DNA of 11,591 nt, from contig JAHHUF010000049.1 in NCBI GenBank assembly GCA_020024115.1, positions 1 to 11,591 on the forward strand. The letters are read 5' to 3'. Below, piece after piece: positions 1 to 6,675 of the stretch (the first letter of the stretch is position 1; each line of letters begins with the position of its first letter). A model generated the notes under the pieces. That model made no database searches and was not told where the DNA came from. It saw only the letters and a program-made list of their open reading frames with translations. A program made the translations under genes and the position numbers. Origin of the DNA: Anaerofilum sp. (GTDB lineage Bacteria > Bacillota > Clostridia > Oscillospirales > Ruminococcaceae).

Positions 1-1
1 C

Positions 2-361
2 GCCCAAGAGAGCAAGAAGGCCTCTCGTGAAAAGGCAAAGACCGTAGTGGAAGAGCTGCGGGCTATGAAAATGAAGGAAGCTGCCAAAAAGATCGAGAAC
101 GGCGTAGAAGAGACGCTAACCTACTGTGACTTCCCATCTGAGCATTGGACCCGTATCCGTACCAACAATGTGATTGAGCGGCTGAACCGGGAGATCCGAC
201 GCCGCACAAGGGTCGTTGGAACTTTTCCGGACGGCAACTCTGCCCTGATGCTGGTCTGTGCCAGACTGCGGCATGTTGCCGGAACCCAGTGGGGCAACAA
301 GAAATACATGAATATGAAGTATCTAGAGTCAGTCCATGGGGATGACTCTATTGCCGGTTAA
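2..361 (+). pseudogene. IS256-family transposase, C-terminal end (cut by window edge)
   Basis: The frame is open from the window edge to TAA at 359-361 and gives the last ~119 residues of a mutator-type (IS256 family) DDE transposase, which normally has about 400. The recognisable C-terminal block runs from AQESKKAS through HWTRIRTNNVIERLNREIRRRTRVVGTFPDG to the WGNKKYMNMK tail. A GTG at 47 can be read as a start but is internal to the family sequence, so the protein must begin left of the window. The reading frame shows no damage. Its G+C content is high (37 of 60 bases in 181-240), well above the flanking chromosome. Directly after the stop codon the sequence changes to an internal part of a second transposase, so this copy has lost its own right end and inverted repeat. 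Whether its 5' part is intact cannot be seen here; it is called broken because of the lost end. Confidence 0.85.
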
Positions 362-1309
362 AAGGACTGCCTTTTAAAATGCCATTATTGAGAGATACCA
401 CCACCATGAAAGCAGAGTAGAAGAAGCCTTAATTGAAATGTACCTGGCAGGTGTATCTGTGCACTACATGGTGGATATTACTGAGGTTCTGTGGGGGAGT
501 AAGGTATCTCATGCAACCATTAGTGAGTTGAACAAGAAAGTCTTACATCCATATTGAAGAATGTCGGAATCGACCTTTACAGGGTGGTAAATATCCTTAC
601 GTCTACGTAGATAGTATCTATCTCCGCCGCAATTTGGGTGGAGAGTATAAAAATGTAGCGATTCTAGTTCCGATTGCAGTCAATGAAGATGGATATCGTG
701 AGGTTTTGGGTGCCACTGAGAGCTTCAAAGAAGACAAGACCAATTGGGTGAATTTCTTCCAGTGGCTCCAGTGACGAGGTCTAACTGGCTGATTGTTGGA
801 AACAAGTGCATAGGTATACTGAAAACTGTTGGAGAAGTTTTTTCCGAAGAAAAATATCAACACTGCACTGTCTATTTTTAATATAATGTCTTCTCTGTGG
901 TGACTAAATACAAGGTGAAACTGGTATCTAAAATGCTCAAAGTGATTGATGCACAGGAAAGCAAGAGAGCTTTTCAAGAAAAGGTCAAGGTTGTAACAGA
1001 AGAACTGTGCGCAATGAAACTGAAAGAAGCTGCCCCAAAAATTGAGAATAGTGTGGAAGAAACACTGACATATTGCGACTTTAGATTTGAGCACTGGACT
1101 TGTATCTGTACCAACAATGTAATGCAACGCCTGAATTGAGAGATCGCCAGCGTACTTGTGTGCTGGGAACTTTCTTGAATGTAAACTCTGTCCTTATGTT
1201 GGTCTGTGCTAGACTTCGCTATGTTGCTGGCACTTAGTGGGGCAATAAGAAATACATAAATATGAAGCACTTAGAGCCGGCTTCTGAAGCCGGCTCGGTT
1301 GCAGGTTAA
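362..1309 (+). pseudogene. Decayed IS256-family transposase, second copy, 5'-truncated
   Basis: Read through several frames, this stretch encodes the family sequence from about one fifth into the protein to its end: LPF..AIIERYHHHES, VEEALIEMYLAGVSV, WGSKVSHATISELNKK, GGKYPYVYVDSIYLRRN, INEDGYREV-like blocks, then AQESKRAF to TNNVMQRLN and WGNKKYINMK, with a final TAA at 1307-1309. Damage includes frameshifts near 372-378, 540-560 and 1143-1150, and in-frame stops at about 773, 1137 (TGA) and 1235 (TAG). The first catalytic aspartate region (VDSIYL) remains, but the second (family VGDK) reads GNK and the CxxH motif reads CTVY. Over the 62 residues shared with the upstream copy before the 1137 stop, 46 are identical by eye. 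The N-terminal part is absent, replaced by the tail of the other copy. It cannot make an active transposase. Confidence 0.88.
1274..1296. repeat. Perfect 23-base palindrome at the end of the transposase remnant
   Basis: GAGCCGGCTTC is followed by one T and then its exact reverse complement GAAGCCGGCTC. It lies in the last codons of the decayed transposase, where the other copy has unrelated sequence of equal coding length (VHGDDSIAG against PASEAGSVAG). It is GC-rich in an AT-richer remnant. No T run follows, so it is not a standard terminator. Confidence 0.6.
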
Positions 1310-1390
1310 CCTCATTCACATGGAAGTCTGCAAACTATTTTGCACATAACTCTTAATGGTACCCTTTTTAGCTATTACTCAAGTTATAGT
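1310..1390. other. Short non-coding gap, possible right end of the IS remnant
   Basis: No gene fits here. The segment around 1322-1352 contains GTCTGCAAACTATTTTGCAC, followed by ATAACTC. Its position about 15-40 bases after a transposase stop codon is where an IS256-type element keeps its right terminal inverted repeat. No matching left end is visible because both copies have lost or hide their 5' ends, so this is an inference from position. No convincing terminator for the minus-strand peptidase gene ending at 1391 is visible; only weak AT-rich stems are present. Confidence 0.3.
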
Positions 1391-2077
1391 TTAGTCGATG
1401 ACACCTTTGGTTCTTCCAATACCCACAACTGCAGAAGTGAGTTTTTTCCAAGTGTTGCAGCCTGCAATGCCATCTACAGAAAGCCCCATATTTGCTTGAA
1501 ATGCTCGTAGTGCGCGCTCGGTATTTGGGCCGAATTTTCCATCCAGTGTATAGGTATTGTAGCCCAAAGCATTAAGCCCATCCTGTAAAATCAAAACATA
1601 AGTGGAAATCGACCCTCGCCGCACAGTGGGATATCCGCTGGTGGTATTGGGACAAGCTGGGCGGAAATAGCGACGGTCGAAGTGTACCCAAGTAGGGGTC
1701 ATGCTCAAAGGTTCAACATATCCCCATGCACCTGTGTTGTTGGCAGCATTCCAAATTTTTCTGCGTTCAGTGCTGCTGACATTTTGCCCAACATCAAAGC
1801 TGACACCGGCATAATGCTGGCTGGCTGTACCATGACCACCTTCCCAAATCCGTTTGAATGCAAAGCCAATATAAATGCCTTTGCCATAGCTGCGGCGAGT
1901 CAGATTCCAAGCTTCCATTGCACGAATTGTCGTCCAAAGAGTAGGAGAGTTGCTGCTTCCCCGAAACTCTCCTACACGCATAGTTGTACCGTATGCGTAG
2001 GGCATCACATCATTTTCGCTCAGATTATAGGTGAGCATTTGATTGGTGTATTCATTATATACAAAAATTTTTGCCAT
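1391..2077 (-). CDS. M15-type zinc peptidase with C-terminal peptidoglycan-binding domain
   Basis: A 228-residue protein. Residues 1-140 resemble the M15 family (D-Ala-D-Ala carboxypeptidases and phage or bacterial peptidoglycan endopeptidases): SQHYAGVSFD (86-95) matches the SxHxxGxxxD zinc motif (H88, D95) and TWVHFD (129-134) supplies the third ligand H132. Residues ~150-212 form one PG_binding_1 repeat (LQDGLNALGY, DGKFGPNTERALRAFQ, DGIAGCNTW). No signal peptide or membrane segment is seen. The likely role is cutting the peptide stems of peptidoglycan. The ATG lies 6 bases after the stop of the SleC-like gene, and its Shine-Dalgarno AAAGGAG overlaps the last codons and stop of that gene, so the two are cotranscribed and probably translationally coupled. 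Exact bond specificity cannot be read from sequence; a D,D-carboxypeptidase or an L,D-endopeptidase are both possible. Confidence 0.82.
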   Translation of the reverse strand: MAKIFVYNEYTNQMLTYNLSENDVMPYAYGTTMRVGEFRGSSNSPTLWTTIRAMEAWNLTRRSYGKGIYIGFAFKRIWEGGHGTASQHYAGVSFDVGQNVSSTERRKIWNAANNTGAWGYVEPLSMTPTWVHFDRRYFRPACPNTTSGYPTVRRGSISTYVLILQDGLNALGYNTYTLDGKFGPNTERALRAFQANMGLSVDGIAGCNTWKKLTSAVVGIGRTKGVID

Positions 2078-2083
2078 AATCCA

Positions 2084-4789
2084 TTACTCCTTTCGGCAGC
2101 AAAAGCCAGAAAAACGCTGTGTGATTTCGGAATCGGGAAGTTCAGCAGAGAGGGCAACAATTGCTTCCCATGTTTCACGGTCAACCACACCTGTCACAAA
2201 CAAATCCAGAGCATTCTGGAATAGCATAACAGAATTTTGTGTGATTTCATTAAAAATGCCAGTTTCAGGTACAAACTCTCCTCCACAATAAAGAGAAGCA
2301 ATGTTGTTCATGTACTCTTGCAGTTCCAAAACCGCTGGGCCAGCACTGCCAAGAACAAGAACATAGCCCGGATAGTCGCCCTGAGGTGCACTTCGAGCTG
2401 CAGGACTGTCAGCAGCAATGCTTAGGTAAATGACAATCATTGCATCCCATGTCATTCTGTCCACTGTGCCGGTTTCAGGTAAGCCGAAAGTTTTTTGAAA
2501 ACTTGTCACGCTCATCACAGTGCTTTCATCATAAATGCCATTGATTTCAAAAGGTGGCTGTACAGCCGGATAGAAGAAAGCGATATACTGCAAAAGCAGC
2601 TGAATATACTCAACAGATTGACCGGTGCTGTCAACATTCAAAATTTCTTCGGGCCATGGCATAAGGTCATATTTGCGAACAGGGCCACTGGTAAAGCGAA
2701 GCATTTGGTATCTTTCAAAAATTGAGTTCCATGTGGCAGGGCCTACGATACCGTCCGGATTCAGCCCAAACAAGGACTGATATGCTTTGACAGCTGCAGT
2801 AGTGCCAGCACCAAAGATGCCATCAAAGGCAATTTGCGGAATGCTGTTATAATAGGCAGATAGCAAGAACAAATAGTATTGAATTTCTCGTACGGCTTTG
2901 CCTGTGCTGCCTTGCCGCAAGGGGGTGCCGGGATAAGTGCCGGGAAGCTGGTTTGGTGCCATAAGGTCGTTGGCAATATCAGTGTATACCTCATACAACT
3001 GATTCCATGTGTTTCTACCAATTACTCCATCGACATTCAGTCCAAAATAGCTTTGGAATGCCCGCACAGCGTTTTCTGTTCCACCACCAAAGATGCCATC
3101 CACTGTAATGGCAGGAATACTGGTATAGTTTGTGGCAATCACACGCAGGTAAAACTGTGCCAATCGGACAGAGGAACCTCGGTCGCCTCGACGCAAGGGG
3201 GTGCCAGGATAGGTGCCAGCCCCACCAACTTGAGTGTTAATATCGTTTTCCAGAGAAAGATATTGACCATACAATTCATCCCAAGTAGAAAGACCAACAA
3301 TTCCATCTGCAACCAAATCAAATTCTGTTTGAAATGCTTTGACGGCTGCTTCTGTTCCAGCACCAAAAATGCCATCCACAGCAGGAGCAGGAATTGCATC
3401 ATTGAACTTAGCAAGTTCACTAAGCCAAAATTGAATTTGTTCTACCGATGCACCTCGGCTGCCTCGTTTGAGTGAAGTGCCAGGATAGATTCCATCCACA
3501 GGGGAACCGTCATTGGGCACACCCTCACTGCTTAGCTGTGCCAAGCGCTTTACAGATACATAAATATAAGAAATCTTATACCAGGTAGACTTTCCGACAA
3601 CGCCATCAACTGTCAGGCTGAATTGCCTTTGAAAGTTCTTTACAATGTCCGCGGTTGCCTGCCCATAGATTCCATCTACATTTGCAGTACCAAAGAAAGG
3701 ATAATCCTTTGCAATTCGATTGAGCTGACGCTGAATGGTGCGGACATCTGTGCCGGTAGAACCGATTCGCAAGGGAGAACCCGGATAGCTTTCCGGGATA
3801 GCCTGAATCCGATTTGTACGGACAATCTCAATGTCATCACCATAGTAATATTTCAATATCTGTAATGCGTTTTTGCCTTGGTTTGCCAGTGAAACAGTAC
3901 CCCATTGTTTCATGCCTTTGCAAGTAACACTTTTGCCATCACAATATTCGGTATAGTATGGGTCGATTGTACCCAATCTGCGGACATAAGTGTTAAAAAT
4001 ATCGTTGGTAATTCTCTGCATAACATCAAAAATTTCACGGCCATGCACATAATATTGGTCATAGCTGGTGGAATTTGTGATGTTGTAAGAGAAGCCTTTG
4101 CTGGGATACCATTCTGTATAAATACGGTTGAGAGCAAGGCTGATTTGAGCATGAATGTTGGCTCGCAGAGCCTGCTCAGGCCAGGTTGGATATACTTCAC
4201 TGGAGGCAACATTGGCGATGTAATTGCGGAAGCTGACCGTCACATTTTTTGCAGAGGCAGAGGGTTTGCCTAGATGAACGGTGATATATTCAGGAATAAT
4301 GGGGAATTCCAATACAAAAGGTTCACAGGTGATGCGAGGAGTGATACCACTACCACCTTTGCTTTCGTTAAATAAATGATGGGGTGGAGTTTTGACGATT
4401 TCTTCTGTGAAAATATCAGAACTTCGAGCATTTGATGGGGTGAATTGAAGTTGGGCAAGTGTAATTTGTCCGTCGAATATCTGCACTCCCAACATAGTGA
4501 TGGGATAGAATCCTTCCACACTGGCATGAATGTCAACTGTTGCATAGGGCAGTACAGTTGTGTTATCAGGGTCAAGAGAATAGATTGCAGAGGGAGCAGG
4601 AAGGAGAATATCAGGAGTAATGCCTTCTTCATCGGTTATAACTGTTTGGTCAATTCCGTCTCCCTCAATATGAATAGTCACCTGTGATACAATACCGGCT
4701 TGTCGTGCAGCAAAGCTGCGCAAACGCAAAATACCATAGCCAGACTTTGGCATGGGTTGATTTGAACTTTGTGCTGAATTTTGGCTCAT
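2084..4789 (-). CDS. sleC: SleC-like spore cortex-lytic enzyme with six peptidoglycan-binding repeats
   Basis: A 901-residue protein. Residues ~18-117 match the N-terminal prepro region of clostridial SleC (GYGILRLRSFAA; LPAPSAIYSLDPDN; PYATVDIHASVEGFYPI). Residues ~185-325 are a SpoIID/LytB-like domain: YIANVASSEVYPTWPEQALRA places a glutamate, E198, where the family has its catalytic Glu, and MKQWGTVSLANQG..ILKYYYG (293-316) closes the domain. Six PG_binding_1 repeats follow (starting near 335, 435, 527, 619, 712, 806). SleC hydrolyses spore cortex peptidoglycan during germination after activation by Csp proteases; no csp gene is present here. No signal peptide is visible. The usual SleC has one binding repeat and about 430-440 residues, so this one is about twice as long. 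ATG has a near-perfect Shine-Dalgarno (AAAGGAGG). First gene of a unit with the M15 peptidase. A multi-repeat SleC paralogue with another cell-wall role is possible. Confidence 0.85.
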   Translation of the reverse strand: MSQNSAQSSNQPMPKSGYGILRLRSFAARQAGIVSQVTIHIEGDGIDQTVITDEEGITPDILLPAPSAIYSLDPDNTTVLPYATVDIHASVEGFYPITMLGVQIFDGQITLAQLQFTPSNARSSDIFTEEIVKTPPHHLFNESKGGSGITPRITCEPFVLEFPIIPEYITVHLGKPSASAKNVTVSFRNYIANVASSEVYPTWPEQALRANIHAQISLALNRIYTEWYPSKGFSYNITNSTSYDQYYVHGREIFDVMQRITNDIFNTYVRRLGTIDPYYTEYCDGKSVTCKGMKQWGTVSLANQGKNALQILKYYYGDDIEIVRTNRIQAIPESYPGSPLRIGSTGTDVRTIQRQLNRIAKDYPFFGTANVDGIYGQATADIVKNFQRQFSLTVDGVVGKSTWYKISYIYVSVKRLAQLSSEGVPNDGSPVDGIYPGTSLKRGSRGASVEQIQFWLSELAKFNDAIPAPAVDGIFGAGTEAAVKAFQTEFDLVADGIVGLSTWDELYGQYLSLENDINTQVGGAGTYPGTPLRRGDRGSSVRLAQFYLRVIATNYTSIPAITVDGIFGGGTENAVRAFQSYFGLNVDGVIGRNTWNQLYEVYTDIANDLMAPNQLPGTYPGTPLRQGSTGKAVREIQYYLFLLSAYYNSIPQIAFDGIFGAGTTAAVKAYQSLFGLNPDGIVGPATWNSIFERYQMLRFTSGPVRKYDLMPWPEEILNVDSTGQSVEYIQLLLQYIAFFYPAVQPPFEINGIYDESTVMSVTSFQKTFGLPETGTVDRMTWDAMIVIYLSIAADSPAARSAPQGDYPGYVLVLGSAGPAVLELQEYMNNIASLYCGGEFVPETGIFNEITQNSVMLFQNALDLFVTGVVDRETWEAIVALSAELPDSEITQRFSGFCCRKE
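2150..2374 (-). repeat. Peptidoglycan-binding repeat 6 (diverged) of the SleC-like protein
   Basis: Residues 806-880: YPGYVLVLGSAG, VLELQEYMNNIA, ETGIFNEITQNSVMLFQ, VTGVVDRETWEAI. As in repeat 5, the DG pairs are replaced by TG. A short tail with CC near the C-terminus (FCCRKE) follows. Confidence 0.7.
2426..2656 (-). repeat. Peptidoglycan-binding repeat 5 (diverged) of the SleC-like protein
   Basis: Residues 712-788: WPEEILNVDSTG, VEYIQLLLQYIA, INGIYDESTVMSVTSFQ, ETGTVDRMTWDAM. The conserved DGIFG becomes NGIYD and DGxVG becomes TGTVD, so the repeat keeps its fold pattern but has lost the residues repeated in units 1-4. Confidence 0.7.
2708..2935 (-). repeat. Peptidoglycan-binding repeat 4 of the SleC-like protein
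   Basis: Residues 619-694: YPGTPLRQGSTG, VREIQYYLFLLS, FDGIFGAGTTAAVKAYQ, PDGIVGPATWNSIFERY. Last of the well-conserved group of three. Confidence 0.8.
2984..3211 (-). repeat. Peptidoglycan-binding repeat 3 of the SleC-like protein
   Basis: Residues 527-602: YPGTPLRRGDRG, VRLAQFYLRVIA, VDGIFGGGTENAVRAFQ, VDGVIGRNTWNQLYEVY. Shares its layout and many residues with repeats 2 and 4; the DNA encoding the YPGTPLR segment is nearly the same in repeats 3 and 4 (plus-strand CGCAAGGGGGTGCC in both). Confidence 0.8.
3260..3487 (-). repeat. Peptidoglycan-binding repeat 2 of the SleC-like protein
   Basis: Residues 435-510: YPGTSLKRGSRG, VEQIQFWLSELA, VDGIFGAGTEAAVKAFQ, ADGIVGLSTWDELYGQY. First of three closely similar units spaced exactly 92 residues apart. 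Confidence 0.8.
3560..3787 (-). repeat. Peptidoglycan-binding repeat 1 of the SleC-like protein
   Basis: Residues 335-410: begins YPGSPLRIGSTG, then VRTIQRQLNRIA, VDGIYGQAT, FQRQFSLTVDGVVGKSTW. This is the repeat that corresponds to the single binding domain of ordinary SleC, judged by its direct position after the SpoIID-like domain. It is separated from the next repeat by a slightly longer linker (about 24 residues, against 16 between repeats 2 and 3). Confidence 0.8.
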
Positions 4790-4814
4790 AAAATACCCTC
4801 CTTTATGGATGCTG

Positions 4815-4846
4815 GCACTGCATTTTCAAGAATGCAGTGCTTTTTT
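4815..4846 (+). terminator. Terminator-like hairpin in the sleC leader, pointing away from any + strand gene
   Basis: GCACTGCATT (4815-4824), a 6-base loop and the exact complement AATGCAGTGC (4831-4840) are followed by six T on the + strand. The shape is that of a factor-independent terminator for + strand transcription, but no + strand gene lies upstream for more than 3 kb. On the minus strand it would form a hairpin in the sleC 5' leader, ending 25 bases before the ATG, without a T run after it. Confidence 0.65.
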
Positions 4847-4940
4847 AAAAAGCAGTATTCAGTGACAGAAGTGCCTAAACTGCTTATGCTTGATATTAAA
4901 ATATTCTGTTTTTTGAAATTGGTGAAAATATTTATGGTAC

Positions 4941-4969
4941 TTGGCAAGAAAGGAATTTTGTATTATACT
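4941..4969 (+). promoter_or_regulatory. Sigma-A type promoter for the epimerase-tcdA-gldA unit
   Basis: TTGGCA (4941-4946), a 17-base spacer and TATACT (4964-4969), each 5 of 6 to consensus. The expected start is near 4976, giving a leader of about 33 bases that contains the Shine-Dalgarno AGGGAGGT (4995-5002) before the GTG at 5009. Confidence 0.7.
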
Positions 4970-5008
4970 TTTATTTAGTAAAATATTGCTTTTTAGGGAG
5001 GTAAAATC

Positions 5009-5881
5009 GTGCAATATACCATTGAAAATGAAATTTTGAAATTGACAATCGAAAGCCTTGGTGCAGAGATGGTTTCTTTGATTCACAAGCCCACAAATGC
5101 TGAACTGTTGTGGAATGCTGGCAAGGCTTGGACTCGTCATGCACCTGTGCTGTTTCCTTATACAGGTCGCATTTTAAACGGAAAATTCACTGCAAAAGGT
5201 AAAGAATATCAAGCAGGGCAACATGGCTTTGTGCGAGATTTGGAGCATAAGGTCATTGCTCAAACTGCTGACAGCATTACATTTGAGGCTGTTTCAGATG
5301 AGAACACCCTGAGTCGTTTTCCGTATGAGTTTATTTTTCAAAGTACCTATACTTTGGATAGTGAAACTGTTTGCCATTCTGTTAAAGTGAAAAACCCAGC
5401 ACAGGAGGAGCTGCGTTTTGGGTTTGGATACCATCCCGGTTTTATGTGTCCTTTTGATGCAGAGCATGACACAGAAGACTATGAGCTTCGTTTTGATATT
5501 CCGCAAACTGTTGAGGTTCAGGAAACTCCGGGTGGATTCTGCAAAGATACCCATGTATTTATGGAAAACAGCGCAGTAATTCCTGTTACAGACCAGCTTT
5601 TTAAAGATGATTCTATCTGTATGAAGGGTCTGACAGCAAAAACACTTTCTTTGGTAGAAAAGGAAACCGAAAGAAAGGTAGATGTTTCTATTGAGGGATT
5701 TCCCTATGTGTTGATATGGAGTGCAGTCACCGAAAAAGTGCAGTTTATCTGTATTGAGCCATGGCATTCTCTGCCCGACCGTGTGGATGCAACTGGTCGC
5801 TGGGAGGACAAACCTTGTGCAGCCGTATTGCAGGCAGGTGAAAGCTGGACAACTCACATTAACATGACCTTTATACGCTGA
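5009..5881 (+). CDS. Aldose 1-epimerase family protein (LacX-like mutarotase)
   Basis: A 290-residue protein of the galactose mutarotase/aldose 1-epimerase superfamily, closest in layout to the LacX-like subgroup, which interconverts alpha and beta anomers of hexoses or related sugars. Family positions seen: TGRI with R53, QHGF with H72, GYHPGF with H142 and CIEPW with E250; the two histidines and the glutamate are the usual acid/base pair and sugar-binding residues. Length is normal and no signal peptide is present, so it is cytoplasmic. The start is GTG, chosen because AGGGAGGT sits 6 bases upstream and the family motif begins at once (YTIENEILKLTIESLGAEM). Its TGA shares one base with the ATG of tcdA. 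The true substrate is unknown, as is common in this subgroup. Confidence 0.88.
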   Translation: MQYTIENEILKLTIESLGAEMVSLIHKPTNAELLWNAGKAWTRHAPVLFPYTGRILNGKFTAKGKEYQAGQHGFVRDLEHKVIAQTADSITFEAVSDENTLSRFPYEFIFQSTYTLDSETVCHSVKVKNPAQEELRFGFGYHPGFMCPFDAEHDTEDYELRFDIPQTVEVQETPGGFCKDTHVFMENSAVIPVTDQLFKDDSICMKGLTAKTLSLVEKETERKVDVSIEGFPYVLIWSAVTEKVQFICIEPWHSLPDRVDATGRWEDKPCAAVLQAGESWTTHINMTFIR

Positions 5882-6615
5882 TGGGGATGACAGAGCGTAC
5901 CGCCCTGTTGCTGGGCGAAGAAGGAATTGAACGGCTGAGCCAAGCGAAAGTTTTGGTGTTTGGTTTGGGTGGAGTTGGCAGCTATACAGTGGAGGCATTG
6001 GCACGCAGCGGTATTGGCAGCCTGACTTTGGTAGATGATGATGTTGTGGCAGAAAGTAATATCAATCGGCAGTTGGTGGCATTGCACAGTACTGTTGGTA
6101 TGGCAAAAACTGAGGTGGCAAAAAAGCGGATTGCGGACATTTCACCAAACTGTAAGGTAGAAACAATTCAAATGTTTTACACTCCGGAAACCGCAGACAA
6201 AATTTCTTTTTCAGGATACGATTATATTGTGGATGCAGTGGATACTGTCAGTGCTAAGCTGGAAATTTTACAGCGTGCCAAACAAGCAAATGTGCCGGTC
6301 ATTAGCTGTATGGGCACAGGGAATAAACTGCACCCCGAAAAATTGTGCGTTACCACAATTGAAAAAACACAAGGCTGTCCATTGGCACGAGTGATGCGTA
6401 GAGAATGTAAGGTGAGAGGGTTGAAAAATATCCCTGTGGTGTATTCTACCGAGCCGCCCATTCAGCACAAAGGCAACAATATGCAGCAGCAAAGCAATAC
6501 ATCACGAACCGGAAACCCCAAAAAAAGCACACCAGGCAGTGTGTCTTTTGTACCGGGCTGTGCCGGGCTGATGCTGGCAGCAGAGGTTGTGCGTGCAATC
6601 AGCAAAGCAGAATAA
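5881..6615 (+). CDS. tcdA: tRNA threonylcarbamoyladenosine dehydratase TcdA
   Basis: A 244-residue ThiF/E1-like adenylating protein. TcdA uses ATP to convert t6A at tRNA position 37 to its cyclic form (ct6A), tuning decoding of ANN codons. The nucleotide-binding loop GLGGVGS is at 28-34, followed by the acidic strand end LVDDDVV, the SNINRQL block (59-65), DAVD (118-121) and the subgroup signature CPLARVMRRE (166-175); a SVSFVPG segment (220-226) near the C-terminus also fits TcdA. The ATG at 5881 overlaps the upstream TGA as TGATG and no good Shine-Dalgarno precedes it, so translation is probably coupled; ATG 5887 (MTERTALL) is an alternative and begins at the usual family start. The length matches TcdA, not the longer MoeB or ThiF enzymes with rhodanese tails or zinc cysteines. 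Confidence 0.92.
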   Translation: MGMTERTALLLGEEGIERLSQAKVLVFGLGGVGSYTVEALARSGIGSLTLVDDDVVAESNINRQLVALHSTVGMAKTEVAKKRIADISPNCKVETIQMFYTPETADKISFSGYDYIVDAVDTVSAKLEILQRAKQANVPVISCMGTGNKLHPEKLCVTTIEKTQGCPLARVMRRECKVRGLKNIPVVYSTEPPIQHKGNNMQQQSNTSRTGNPKKSTPGSVSFVPGCAGLMLAAEVVRAISKAE

Positions 6616-6675
6616 TACATAAGCAAGGCTGTATAACATTTATTTTATCAAAAAAAGCAGAGGTTTGTGTAGGAA

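Noticed and set aside
618..1127. Long minus-strand open frame (169 residues) over the transposase remnant
   Set aside because: It is the reverse shadow of a degraded + strand transposase whose family motifs are clear; the minus translation has no motif and no ribosome binding site.
2150..3787. CRISPR-like or non-coding repeat array suggested by recurring GGGGTGCCGGGATA-type sequence
   Set aside because: The recurrence at roughly 276-base spacing is explained by the protein repeats of the SleC-like gene, in frame and with coding variation.
4850..5000. Sporulation sigma factor promoter for the SleC-like gene
   Set aside because: GAATATT followed by CATAAG and other partial boxes occur on the minus strand, but the spacings (about 11 or 24-25 bases) do not fit sigma-E or sigma-G promoters, so none is claimed.
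5294..6004. 236-residue minus-strand open frame across the epimerase-tcdA junction
   Set aside because: It spans two well-supported + strand genes and encodes no recognisable sequence.
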